Positions 46,152 to 53,648 of a stretch of DNA of 64,000 bases are shown in pieces. This DNA comes from Aliarcobacter sp. (GTDB lineage: Bacteria > Campylobacterota > Campylobacteria > Campylobacterales > Arcobacteraceae). The stretch is taken from the NCBI GenBank assembly GCA_028689025.1, contig JAQTXA010000009.1:1-64000 (forward strand), written 5' to 3'. Numbering within the stretch: the first letter of the stretch is position 1; every line of letters begins with the position of its first letter. Made by a program: the position numbers and the translations under genes. The notes below the pieces were generated by a model, which searched no databases, had not been told where the DNA came from, and worked only from the letters and a program-made list of their open reading frames with translations.

Positions 46152-47075
46152 ATGTATTTTTTTCAAGTTCTAGGAGTAAAAATAGATGAAATATTTGCTT
46201 ATTTGGAAACAGGTGTAAACTCTACTATGATGGAACAACTAAGCGTTTTAATAGCTATTTCGATTACTTTATTTGTTATGTACAAGGGTTTTCAAACCCT
46301 ATTAGGCAAAAGTAAAGACCCAATAAGAGAACTTATTTGGGATTTATTTATGAAAGTAATAGCTATTACTTTTGCTCTAAATGTTGATGGTTGGCTAACT
46401 TTGGTAACAGAAGCAATGAATGGACTTCATACCTGGGCGGGTGGAGGAGTATCTTTATTTTCTGAATTAGATGCTTTATTTGAAGCTACAGTTAAACTTG
46501 AAAATGCTTTGAATGATAAAGGGAATATGGTATCTGCATTTTTTTATGGATTAATAGTATATGTAGGTTTTCTGATAGGTTCTCTACCTGCTTTATTTTT
46601 AGTTATCACAACAACTTTTACTTTAAAAGTATTGATTTTAATAGCTCCTTTTATGTTTTTTGCTTTGATGTATGGATGGACAAAAAATATGTTTACACAA
46701 TGGCTTAGTTTACTTATTGCTAATACTTTGACTGTATTAGTTGTTTCTTTGATTTTAAAATCAACCGTAGATATGTTTATAAAATATCAACTGTTTTTAG
46801 TTGGAAAAATTGCAACTATAGACCCTTTTTTAACATCTATTCAAGTTTTAATTTATGGTTTATTGTTAGCATTATTTATAAATATTGCTAAAGCTTTAGC
46901 TGAAAAAGTTGCGAGTGTTTCAATGGAAAATGTAATGTCTAGTGCTTTTGGAAAATCTCTTACAACTGCTGGAGGTTTAGCAGCTGTTCCAGTTGCAAGT
47001 ACTTATATGGCTGGAAGAGGAGCATATAAGTTAGGTAAATATCTTAAAAATAGAAAATCTCAAGCAAATGAATAA
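46152..47075 (+). CDS. trbL: TrbL/VirB6-like inner-membrane conjugation protein
   Basis: VirB6/TrbL is the polytopic inner-membrane part of T4SS through which substrate passes. The 307-residue protein has about six membrane helices (residues 30-50, 65-85, 135-160, 165-190, 195-215, 230-260) with the family features FQTLLGKSKDPIRELIWDLFMKVIAITFALNVDGW and APFMFFALMYGWTKNMFTQWLSLLIANTLT. It is shorter than RP4 TrbL (about 530 residues) and ends in a short charged tail with no extra toxin-like domain. It starts two bases after the lipoprotein gene. Confidence 0.85.
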   Translation: MYFFQVLGVKIDEIFAYLETGVNSTMMEQLSVLIAISITLFVMYKGFQTLLGKSKDPIRELIWDLFMKVIAITFALNVDGWLTLVTEAMNGLHTWAGGGVSLFSELDALFEATVKLENALNDKGNMVSAFFYGLIVYVGFLIGSLPALFLVITTTFTLKVLILIAPFMFFALMYGWTKNMFTQWLSLLIANTLTVLVVSLILKSTVDMFIKYQLFLVGKIATIDPFLTSIQVLIYGLLLALFINIAKALAEKVASVSMENVMSSAFGKSLTTAGGLAAVPVASTYMAGRGAYKLGKYLKNRKSQANE

Positions 47076-47253
47076 ATACAATAAATTTTTTATGAGCTGG
47101 AAATTTGGATTTTTATTTTTTATAGTAACTTTTCTTGTTTTTTTAGGCGGTAATGATAAATATTTTGTATTTATCATTATCCTTTTTTCTTTTTGGTTCT
47201 ATTTAAAACTAATGATTTTCTTTTGTAATATTTTCAAAAAACTACCTTTTTAA
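47068..47253 (+). CDS. Small two-helix membrane protein
   Basis: The 61-residue hydrophobic protein has two membrane helices (about residues 12-27 and 32-55) with charged ends MNKYNKF and KKLPF. It overlaps the trbL end by 8 bp, so it is translated in the same operon. I know no family; size and topology would allow a VirB3-like or immunity-type role, but there is no sequence support. Its last codons and stop form the first copy of the repeat described next. Confidence 0.55.
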   Translation: MNKYNKFFMSWKFGFLFFIVTFLVFLGGNDKYFVFIIILFSFWFYLKLMIFFCNIFKKLPF

Positions 47254-47462
47254 TACTTTATCACTACCTTTTTAGTGAAAATAAAATGATGGCTATTTCT
47301 TCTTATATAAAATACAAGATAAATTATTATGTAATTTTATGGCATATAAATATTGTTTTTATTAATTATTATATTATATAAGTAGCTATTGATAGCTATT
47401 ATAAAACTACTTTTTTAATAAAACAATAATTATTTATTTGTTTATAAAACTACCTTTTTAGT
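47241..47462 (+). repeat. Four iteron-like copies of ACTACCTTTTTAGT
   Basis: Near-identical 14-mers lie at 47241-47254, 47263-47276, 47406-47419 and 47449-47462, all in the same orientation (variants: C to T at position 6, AAT for AGT at the end). The ends form an imperfect palindrome (ACTA...TAGT), as in binding sites for a dimeric regulator or replication initiator. The 512-bp gap 47254-47765 has no gene; these repeats and the hairpins further right are its contents. Confidence 0.6.
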
Positions 47463-47589
47463 AAATATTGATAATAAATTTACGACAAATTAGCACATAA
47501 TCTTATATAATTTAAAATGAATGAATACATTTTTTGACACAATAAATTTAAAATACTACAATTACGATATGTTTTAGATACAAACTTAC

Positions 47590-47657
47590 TCTTTCAGGAG
47601 TGATGACCTGATAGATGAATTAGAAAAGGTAGAGCTTTTTAGCTTTACCTTTTTTTT
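47590..47657 (+). ncRNA. Candidate small RNA with rho-independent terminator
   Basis: A TCAGG/CCTGA hairpin (47594-47611) is followed by AAAAGGTAGAGCT, loop TTTT, AGCTTTACCTTTT and a further T4 (47624-47657), a strong terminator with one G-U pair on the plus strand. No ORF feeds this terminator: the nearest upstream gene ends 370 bp earlier. A short transcript of about 70-100 nt ending here is therefore likely. Confidence 0.5.
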
Positions 47658-47736
47658 GCTGGGTAGATTGGCAGTATTGCTTTGAGTTCATTTAGTTATG
47701 TTGTATTAAAAAATGGAATGTTAGATTAAAATATGT

Positions 47737-47742
47737 TATAAT
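47737..47742 (+). promoter_or_regulatory. -10 box of the toxin-antitoxin unit
   Basis: TATAAT at 47737-47742 lies 23 bp upstream of the antitoxin ATG and is flanked by ATGT and ACAT half-sites that form a palindrome over the -10 box, a probable autoregulatory operator. Confidence 0.55.
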
Positions 47743-47765
47743 ACATCATCAAAAAAGGATGTAAT

Positions 47766-47951
47766 ATGACAAAAGCAATTTTTGAAAACATAAGAGTTGA
47801 TAAAAAAGATGAAAAATTTTTAAAAAAAGCTCTAAGTGATAATAATCTTAAAAAAGTTAGAAAATCAAGAGAGTTGAGACAGCAAAGATTAGATGTACAA
47901 AAAGAGATAGGATTATCTGAAAGAACACTTGCATTATTAAATAGATTATAA
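47766..47951 (+). CDS. Short antitoxin-like protein upstream of GNAT toxin
   Basis: The 61-residue, strongly basic protein (KKVRKSRELRQQRLDVQKEIGLSERTLALLNRL at the C-terminus) is followed 11 bp later by a GNAT acetyltransferase gene. Small DNA-binding antitoxins precede GNAT toxins (TacA-TacT, AtaR-AtaT), usually ribbon-helix-helix proteins of 80-95 residues. This one is shorter and reads as helical, so the antitoxin role is by context. A promoter with a palindromic operator lies just upstream, and a GATG-linked AAAGG ribosome site precedes the ATG. Confidence 0.6.
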   Translation: MTKAIFENIRVDKKDEKFLKKALSDNNLKKVRKSRELRQQRLDVQKEIGLSERTLALLNRL

Positions 47952-47962
47952 GATTTGTTAGT

Positions 47963-48538
47963 TTGACAAATAAAACTTATTATCACTCATTAGAACTTAT
48001 CTCTTTAAATACTCTTTTAGAATTAAAAAATGAACATACGATACAAACTCTTTTGGGTACTTTTTCTTGTATAAAAAATAAGGATTTAGAAAATTTTTTA
48101 CATAAAAATTCTATAGATTTGGAAAAAAGAAAAATATCAAGAACTTATTTATATTTTAATCAAGATTTAGAAATTATTGCGTATTTTACTTTATCCTTAA
48201 AAGTTTTAAATACAAATGGTATTTCAAAAACATTAATCCAAAAATTAGATGGAGTAAAAAAAGATAGAGAAAATATTCCATGTTATTTGATTGGACAACT
48301 AGGTAAAAGTAGTAAGTGTAATTATAAAATAGGTCAATATTTATTAGATAGAGCTATTCAAGAAATTGAGAAAGTAAATATTATTTTAGGTGGAAGATTT
48401 ATAATTTTAGATTCAGTAAATGAAAAAAAAGTTATAGATTTTTATACAAAAAAACCAAATAATTTTAAGCCTATAAAAGAGTATGATAAAGAAGATAGTA
48501 ATGTTACAATGTTTTACCCTCTTTATTTTAGTAATTAA
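47963..48538 (+). CDS. GNAT-family acetyltransferase, likely tRNA-acetylating toxin
   Basis: The protein (191 residues, TTG start) has the GNAT acetyl-CoA site: LIGQLGKSSKCNYKIGQYLLDRAIQEI (about residues 111-137, a variant of R/Q-x-x-G-x-G/A), then FIILDSVNEKKVIDFYTKKPNNFKPI near the C-terminus. This is the pattern of the AtaT/TacT toxin class, which acetylate aminoacyl-tRNA and arrest growth. Location behind a small basic protein in a mobile element supports a type II toxin-antitoxin pair that stabilises the element. The target tRNA is unknown. Confidence 0.8.
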   Translation: MTNKTYYHSLELISLNTLLELKNEHTIQTLLGTFSCIKNKDLENFLHKNSIDLEKRKISRTYLYFNQDLEIIAYFTLSLKVLNTNGISKTLIQKLDGVKKDRENIPCYLIGQLGKSSKCNYKIGQYLLDRAIQEIEKVNIILGGRFIILDSVNEKKVIDFYTKKPNNFKPIKEYDKEDSNVTMFYPLYFSN

Positions 48539-48566
48539 TTATCAAATTAATTACTATATTTTAATT

Positions 48567-49691
48567 TTAAAAAGGTAGTTGCTCAACAAAAACTTTTCCA
48601 CTATCAGGGGCAAGTTTTGCGTACCTTAAAGTCATTTTTATATCTTTATGATTCATTAGCTTTTGAATAGTAAATATTGGAGTTCCGATAATTGCTAAAT
48701 GACTTGCAAAAGTGTGTCTTAATGAATGAAATACAACTTTGTTCTTTCTATCTGTAAAGTCTATACCATCATTAAAAAGCTCATCTAATACTTTTCTTAA
48801 TCTTCTTTGTGGATTTGAAATAAATAGCTTATCATTCATCTTTAGATCAACTACTCTTTTTTCTAAAAGAGCTTTTAAATCAACTGTTAAAAAAGCTTTA
48901 TATGTACTATTATTTTTAAAATCTTTTAAAGTAAGTAAATTATGTGTAAAGTCAATATCTTTTTTCTGTATATTTAAAAGAGTTTCTAATCTTCCACCTG
49001 TTTTTAATGCAAGATTAAAAAGTAAAAAAAGAGTTTCATCATTTTTTGAATTTTCAAATAATATTTTTATTTCATTTTGCGTTAAAAATCTTTCTCTTGC
49101 ATTATCTATATCTAACAATTTAATATATTTTGAGAAATCATTTTTTATATAGTCATTCTTAAAAGCATATTTTATAAGAGCCTTTAAAAAGTTAAGTATG
49201 TTATTGATTGATTTATCAGCTAATAATTCTTTTTTTGAAATGGATTTTGTATTTCTTAATAAAGTAGTAAATTTTTGTATCTCATCTTTTGTTATACTTT
49301 CAAAATCAAGATTTTTAAAAAAAGGTAACAAGTGGTTATTAAAATGTGATTTATCTGTAATTTTAGATTTTCCATTTTCTCTTAAATTAAAATATTCATC
49401 AGCAATAGTTTGAATAGATAAAATATTCTTTTTCTTTTTTTGAGCAATTGAGGGTGGTTCTTCACCTGTTCTTTGTTTTGTAATAATTTCATTTCTTAAT
49501 TGATTGCAATAAGCTTCTCTATATCCTTCTGAATATTTACCAACTTTAATTTCTTTATCTTTATTATTTTCATCTTTATATCTAATATAAAAAGTTTTAT
49601 CAATTTTATCATTAGTTGTAGTTTCTCTATAAAATATTCCACTAAATTTTGTATTTATTCTTTTTGAGTATGTTTTCTCTAAAATTCCCAC
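48567..49691 (-). CDS. int: Tyrosine site-specific recombinase (integrase)
   Basis: The 374-residue integrase has an N-terminal arm-binding/SAM-like region (residues 30-60 and 85-180) and a catalytic domain with R234 (TGGRLETL), H322-x-x-R325 (HSLRHTF), H348 (LMNHKDIK) and the nucleophile Y357 (TLRYAKLAP). It starts at GTG 49691, whose upstream sequence contains the right copy of the terminal TTCCCACCT repeat, and it reads away from attR toward the element centre. It catalyses insertion into the tRNA-Glu 3' end. Its gene is intact. Confidence 0.96.
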   Translation of the reverse strand: MGILEKTYSKRINTKFSGIFYRETTTNDKIDKTFYIRYKDENNKDKEIKVGKYSEGYREAYCNQLRNEIITKQRTGEEPPSIAQKKKKNILSIQTIADEYFNLRENGKSKITDKSHFNNHLLPFFKNLDFESITKDEIQKFTTLLRNTKSISKKELLADKSINNILNFLKALIKYAFKNDYIKNDFSKYIKLLDIDNARERFLTQNEIKILFENSKNDETLFLLFNLALKTGGRLETLLNIQKKDIDFTHNLLTLKDFKNNSTYKAFLTVDLKALLEKRVVDLKMNDKLFISNPQRRLRKVLDELFNDGIDFTDRKNKVVFHSLRHTFASHLAIIGTPIFTIQKLMNHKDIKMTLRYAKLAPDSGKVFVEQLPF

Positions 49692-49708
49692 CTATTTCCC
49701 ACCTGAAA
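49685..49708. repeat. Terminal direct repeat, right copy
   Basis: Identical in all 24 bases to 41440-41463. It overlaps the integrase start codon and the region just upstream, so binding here would also touch integrase expression. Confidence 0.7.
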
Positions 49709-49828
49709 GTTTGTATATAAGATTTTATAGGGTTTATTTGAATTTGTCAATAGCTTACAAGTGTCTTTAAAATGGTACTTTATAGTATATAGAAAAATTT
49801 AAGGTTTATAGGAAATAGTTATTTTTTA

Positions 49829-49874
49829 GGATTTCCTCCAGAACACGCATGTTCGAATCATGCTGGGGTCGCCA
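49829..49874 (+). repeat. attR (displaced 3' half of host tRNA-Glu)
   Basis: Matches 41343-41388 in 44 of 46 positions, from the anticodon stem through CCA. Without a 5' half or promoter it is not a functional tRNA. Its T-stem reads GCATG/CATGC, against GCAAG/CTTGC in the working gene. Confidence 0.95.
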
Positions 49875-49887
49875 ATAGCTCTAAAAT

Positions 49888-50211
49888 TTATATGAGTTTA
49901 TTATAATCAACGAAGATATTTAGTTCTTTCTCTTTTGTATTATTCTCATTATTCTTAAAAATAACAATCCATTTAGAATTAGAATTGTTTTTTTCAACTG
50001 AGATAATAGAAGCATTAAGCCAGCTAGTTTCTATTTCATGACTTGCAATTTTCCCAAGAAGCTCTTCTGATGCCAAATGTTTTATTTCTAATTGCTCTAT
50101 TTTAGTATTACTGCTTTTATAATCAGTTATCTCTTTTTTTTTAAAATCTGATAAAGAATAAAAAACTACAATTGATACAATGGGAATAAGTTTTAATAGT
50201 TTATTTTTCAT
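49888..50211 (-). CDS. Hypothetical membrane-anchored protein
   Basis: I do not recognise this 107-residue protein. It has one N-terminal helix (LLKLIPIVSIVVFYSL, residues 5-20) that is an uncleaved anchor or signal, and a small periplasmic domain containing ELLGKIASHEIETSWLNASI and SKWIVIFKNNENNTKEK. It begins just outside attR and so belongs to the host flank. No close operon partner is apparent. Confidence 0.6.
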   Translation of the reverse strand: MKNKLLKLIPIVSIVVFYSLSDFKKKEITDYKSSNTKIEQLEIKHLASEELLGKIASHEIETSWLNASIISVEKNNSNSKWIVIFKNNENNTKEKELNIFVDYNKLI

Positions 50212-50288
50212 ATTCTGCTTTATTAATTTACTTTTTAGAATTGTATCCTATTTTTTAAAAAAATATTAAATTTTTTTAAAGTTATCTC

Positions 50289-50696
50289 CTATATTTCTAT
50301 TATATAACCATATCCTGATTTGTTTTTTATAATGCTCTTATATGTTTTATTTCTTATCTTATTTACGAAATTTCTCATTGTAAAAATACTCATATCTTTT
50401 GTTTTCCAAATACTATTTTTTGCTATTTCATAAGTTACAATACTATTTTTATTCTCAATCAATAATTTTAAAAATTTTGTCTCAATTTTGGTTAAATCAA
50501 TGGTTGATATATATCCATTATTATCTTGTTTTAATAATTTAGAAGTAGCGACTACCCAACTAAAACCTTCTTCTAATTGAATATTTATAGATACAATAAA
50601 AGGTACTTCATTATGCAACATATTTTCTACAAACTTTGGACTTAAACTTTCAAACTCTTTTGGTGTGAAATATTGTGTTTTTATTAATTTATTCAT
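50289..50696 (-). CDS. Stand-alone OmpR-type winged-helix DNA-binding protein
   Basis: The C-terminal 75 residues of this 135-residue protein form a Trans_reg_C-like winged helix (TKIETKFLKLLIENKNSIVTYEIAKNSIW, then RNFVNKIRNKTYKSIIKNKSGYGYII), as in OmpR/PhoB response regulators. No phosphoacceptor receiver domain precedes it; the first 60 residues (KEFESLSPKFVENMLHNEVPFI ... FSWVVATSKLLK) are something else. It may be a ToxR-like or orphan regulator. No partner kinase is adjacent. Confidence 0.65.
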   Translation of the reverse strand: MNKLIKTQYFTPKEFESLSPKFVENMLHNEVPFIVSINIQLEEGFSWVVATSKLLKQDNNGYISTIDLTKIETKFLKLLIENKNSIVTYEIAKNSIWKTKDMSIFTMRNFVNKIRNKTYKSIIKNKSGYGYIIEI

Positions 50697-50818
50697 TTTA
50701 TAATTCTCTTTTTTATTATTTTAAGTATATAAGGAATTATAATTAATAATTTTTTTGGAGAGAATGACCTAAGTCAAGATTTAATTTTTTTGGTAGTTTT
50801 TATAAATAGTCTTTATGA

Positions 50819-51208
50819 CTATTTATTATTTTTTTCTAGTATAACCATCTCAAAAGATGTTTTTTGAACAACTAATGCTTTTGTATCAGGAACAACAGAT
50901 AGAGTATTAATACTTTTAATTTTTGTCTTATAAATATGAATATCATTCTCTAAAATCTCAATTTTTTGATTAAGCTGTAGAATAATATCAACACCTGCTA
51001 AATTAACACCTTTATCTCTTGTGAGTGTTAATACATATTTTATATGATCAATATCTTTTTGAGAATAGAGTCTTATTTTTCCATTTGTTCTTGAGGGCTT
51101 AATTAAGCCCTCTCTTTCATATTGTCTTAGTGTTTGAGGATGAATATTTAAAATCTCTGCAACTGCTGAGATTAGATAAACGGGTTCTATATAGCTATTT
51201 GTTTCCAT
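50819..51208 (-). CDS. hspR: Heat-shock repressor HspR (MerR family)
   Basis: HspR represses chaperone genes by binding HAIR elements. The 129-residue protein has the MerR-type N-terminal HTH (PVYLISAVAEILNIHPQTLRQYEREGLIKPSRTNGKIRLYSQKDIDHIKYVLTLTRDKGVNLAGVDIILQL), followed by a coiled coil and a hydrophobic end. It follows cbpA by 12 bp, the same order as in Helicobacter and Campylobacter, and the operon promoter carries a HAIR-like site. Confidence 0.93.
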   Translation of the reverse strand: METNSYIEPVYLISAVAEILNIHPQTLRQYEREGLIKPSRTNGKIRLYSQKDIDHIKYVLTLTRDKGVNLAGVDIILQLNQKIEILENDIHIYKTKIKSINTLSVVPDTKALVVQKTSFEMVILEKNNK

Positions 51209-51220
51209 AATTAAAACTCA

Positions 51221-52081
51221 TTAATTTGAAGGAAGTTTTTCTTCTAAAATCTTCACTAAATCTTCATCTAAATCTTCAATTTTAGGTAAAACTATATTTG
51301 CTTTTAAATACAAATCTCCTCTAACTCCAGCTTTTCTATTTAAAACACCAAGCTCTTTTACTCTAAATCTTTGATTTTGTTTTGTATTTTGAGGAACTTT
51401 TAATGTAATGTCTTTGTGGATAGTTTTTATTTCAATTTTACCACCAAATAAGGCAGTTTTTAAAGGTAAATCAAAAGATTTGATTAAAGTATCACCATTT
51501 CTTTCATAATCAGGACTTGTAGCAACATTAATTTTTAAAATTAAATCACCTCTTTGTCCTTGATATGCTTTTCCTTTTCCTTTTGCTCTTATTTTTTGTC
51601 CATCTTCAATTCCTTCTGGAATTTTTACATCAAAAGAGTCATTATTTAAATTAATAAATTGTTTTCCACCAAGAATTGCCACATCAAAAGGAATAGTTAT
51701 TTGTGCATTAGTATCTAAGTCAGGTTCACTAAACCCTCCAAATCCACCTTGTGAGAAGCCAGATCTTCCAAATCCACCTCCACCACCAAACATTTGTCTT
51801 AAAATTTCATCTAAATCAACATTTGAGCCTTGACCTCGTGCAAAGTCATGGAAATTTTGTCCACCAAACATTGAGTCACCATGTTGATCATATTGTTGTT
51901 TTTTTTCTGGATTACTTAAAACTTCGTATGCTGCGTTGATTTCTTTGAATTTGTCTTCAGCTTGAGGGTCTTTATTAACATCAGGATGATACTTTCTAGC
52001 TAATTTTCTGTAGGCTTTTTTTATCTCATCTGCTGATGCATTTTCATTTATTTCTAGTGTTTCATATAAACTTTTTGCCAT
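51221..52081 (-). CDS. cbpA: Curved DNA-binding protein CbpA (DnaJ-class cochaperone)
   Basis: The 286-residue DnaJ-like protein has a J domain with the HPD motif (LARKYHPDVNKDPQ, residues about 28-41), a glycine/phenylalanine-rich stretch (about residues 75-120, GGGGGFGRSGFSQGGFGGF) and two C-terminal peptide-binding domains. There is no zinc finger, as in CbpA. It works with DnaK in folding. It is the first gene of the operon with hspR and is read from the promoter at 52129-52158. Confidence 0.93.
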   Translation of the reverse strand: MAKSLYETLEINENASADEIKKAYRKLARKYHPDVNKDPQAEDKFKEINAAYEVLSNPEKKQQYDQHGDSMFGGQNFHDFARGQGSNVDLDEILRQMFGGGGGFGRSGFSQGGFGGFSEPDLDTNAQITIPFDVAILGGKQFINLNNDSFDVKIPEGIEDGQKIRAKGKGKAYQGQRGDLILKINVATSPDYERNGDTLIKSFDLPLKTALFGGKIEIKTIHKDITLKVPQNTKQNQRFRVKELGVLNRKAGVRGDLYLKANIVLPKIEDLDEDLVKILEEKLPSN

Positions 52082-52128
52082 TTTTCAATCCTATTATTTG
52101 AATAAAATATTTTAATATTTAAAAACTT

Positions 52129-52163
52129 ATTATATCCAAAAGGTTGAGTCAATGTCAATCAAG
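52129..52163 (-). promoter_or_regulatory. cbpA-hspR promoter with HAIR-like HspR operator
   Basis: On the minus strand TTGACA (52153-52158) and TATAAT (52129-52134) are separated by 18 bp. Overlapping the -35 box is a HAIR-like inverted repeat (plus strand TTGAGT, N7, AATCAA, 52144-52162) against the consensus TTGAGT-N7-ACTCAA, with one mismatch in the inner 12 bases. It lies 48-81 bp upstream of the cbpA ATG and overlaps the end of the histidine kinase gene. Confidence 0.75.
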
Positions 52164-53646
52164 TATTGTTTTTTAATAATATTTTGAAAAGTGCACCAAC
52201 ACACTCTTTATCTTCAAAAATAAACTCTTTGTTACAAACAGTTATTTTACCTTTCATACTTGATTGAATTATTTTATGGGTCATATATAATCCTAAACCA
52301 GTACCCTGATATTTATGTTTTGTTGTAAAATATGGTTCAAAAATTTTATCTATAATCTCATTATCAATTCCACCTGCATTATCAACTATTTCAATAAGTG
52401 CAGAATCTTCAATTTGTTTAGTAGAAATTTTTATAACTCTTAATTCATTCTTTTTTCTTTTTAAACTAATAGCATCACTTGCATTATGTAAAATATTTAT
52501 TAATGCTTGACTAAACTCATTTGCAAAGTTATATAGATAAATATCATTGTCTAAATTTAAATCAATAGTTATATGATTTTCTTTTAAAACACTCTCTATT
52601 AATGAAAGATTATTATTAATATTTTGACTTAAATTAAATAATGATCTCTCTTTATCTTCTTTTAGGAAATCTTTAAAAACATCAATAGTATTTGATAGAT
52701 GTTCAGTAGTTTCTGAAATTGATTTTAGTGCATCATCTAACATTTCATCAGTTAATATATTCATCTCTTTTTTTAATCTTGAACCAGAGGCTGTAATAGA
52801 GATTATATTTAATGGTTGTCTCCATTGGTGAGCGATATTTCCTATCATTTCACCCATTGCAGCTAGTTTTGTTTGTTCTGCTAGAAGATTCTCTTTTCTT
52901 TTTATATCAGAAATATCAATTATTGTTAATATTTTATAATCTTGTGATTTTATAGTTGTATTTTTCACATTTACAAGAGCTTTAAAAGATGTTTTATCTT
53001 CTCTAGTGATAGTTACTTCAAATGGTTTTGTATGTACTTTTTTAAGGATATTTTTGTCTAAATCTAAATCATGAATATCTTTTTTTAAAAAGAATTCTTT
53101 TGATTTATGATTACATAATTCAAGAGCAACTTGATTACAATCTACAATTTTGTCATCTTTAAAAACAATAATAGCTTCCATTGTTGTATCAAATAAAAGT
53201 TTTAATTCTTCATTTTTTTCTTCAACTTCTTCTTTCACTTCTTTTAATTTATAATTAATCTCAGATAAAATAGTTGTATCATAAATATAAATTATTGCTA
53301 ACTCTTTTTCTACGTCATAAGGTGTTATTGTAATACTTTGTTGCATCTCATTAAAAACTCTATCTGCAACCTTTGATAGTTCAATTGGTATTAAAAATTT
53401 ATTAAATTGAGGAGTGTAAAATGTTGAAGAGTTTAGTTTTAAAGCAGTTATTATTTTTCTAATTAATTTTTTATCATCAATTTGAGGGTAAAAATCTTTT
53501 ATATTTTTACCAATAATCTCTTTTGAATTAATACCTGTTCTAATTTCAAGCCAACGATTCCAAAATTTTACTTCTAGATTTCTATTTATTAGAATAATTC
53601 CATTGTCAACTGTATTACAGATTACATCAAATTTATTTGCATTCAC
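52159..53646 (-). CDS. PAS-domain sensor histidine kinase
   Basis: The 495-residue kinase has no membrane segment and two PAS-like domains (about residues 8-120 and 150-245), then a HisKA phosphoacceptor helix with H273 in GNIAHQWRQPLN and a HATPase domain with EIVDNAGGIDNEI, FEPYFTTKHKYQGTGLGLYMTHKII (N and G boxes). The stop lies inside the downstream cbpA promoter. It shares a minus-strand operon with a CheC-like and a CheY-like gene upstream (gaps of 2 bp and overlap of 1 bp), forming a cytoplasmic signalling module. Confidence 0.93.
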   Translation of the reverse strand: MNANKFDVICNTVDNGIILINRNLEVKFWNRWLEIRTGINSKEIIGKNIKDFYPQIDDKKLIRKIITALKLNSSTFYTPQFNKFLIPIELSKVADRVFNEMQQSITITPYDVEKELAIIYIYDTTILSEINYKLKEVKEEVEEKNEELKLLFDTTMEAIIVFKDDKIVDCNQVALELCNHKSKEFFLKKDIHDLDLDKNILKKVHTKPFEVTITREDKTSFKALVNVKNTTIKSQDYKILTIIDISDIKRKENLLAEQTKLAAMGEMIGNIAHQWRQPLNIISITASGSRLKKEMNILTDEMLDDALKSISETTEHLSNTIDVFKDFLKEDKERSLFNLSQNINNNLSLIESVLKENHITIDLNLDNDIYLYNFANEFSQALINILHNASDAISLKRKKNELRVIKISTKQIEDSALIEIVDNAGGIDNEIIDKIFEPYFTTKHKYQGTGLGLYMTHKIIQSSMKGKITVCNKEFIFEDKECVGALFKILLKNNT

Positions 53647-53648
53647 AA

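Larger units (their letters stand above)
41343..49874. mobile_element. tRNA-Glu-integrated element carrying trbJKL, structured RNA and GNAT TA
   Basis: The element is bounded by a 46-bp direct repeat: attL is the 3' part of tRNA-Glu (41343-41388) and attR is the displaced host copy (49829-49874), giving a unit of 8,486 bp. A tyrosine integrase points inward from attR. Cargo in order: small HTH protein, structured RNA, a four-gene minus operon, a second HTH protein, trbJ-trbK-trbL plus a small membrane protein, iteron-like repeats, a GNAT toxin-antitoxin pair and the integrase. No relaxase, VirD4, VirB4 or replication protein is visible, so it must use other elements to move, or not move by conjugation at all. 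Confidence 0.93.

Noticed and set aside
48568-48580. Fifth iteron copy at the end of the integrase gene
   Set aside because: The match codes for the last residues (QLPF and stop) of the integrase; it may be coincidence and was left out of the repeat feature.
49829-49874. Second tRNA-Glu gene
   Set aside because: Only the 3' 46 bases are present, without D-arm, acceptor 5' strand or promoter; it is the attR copy.
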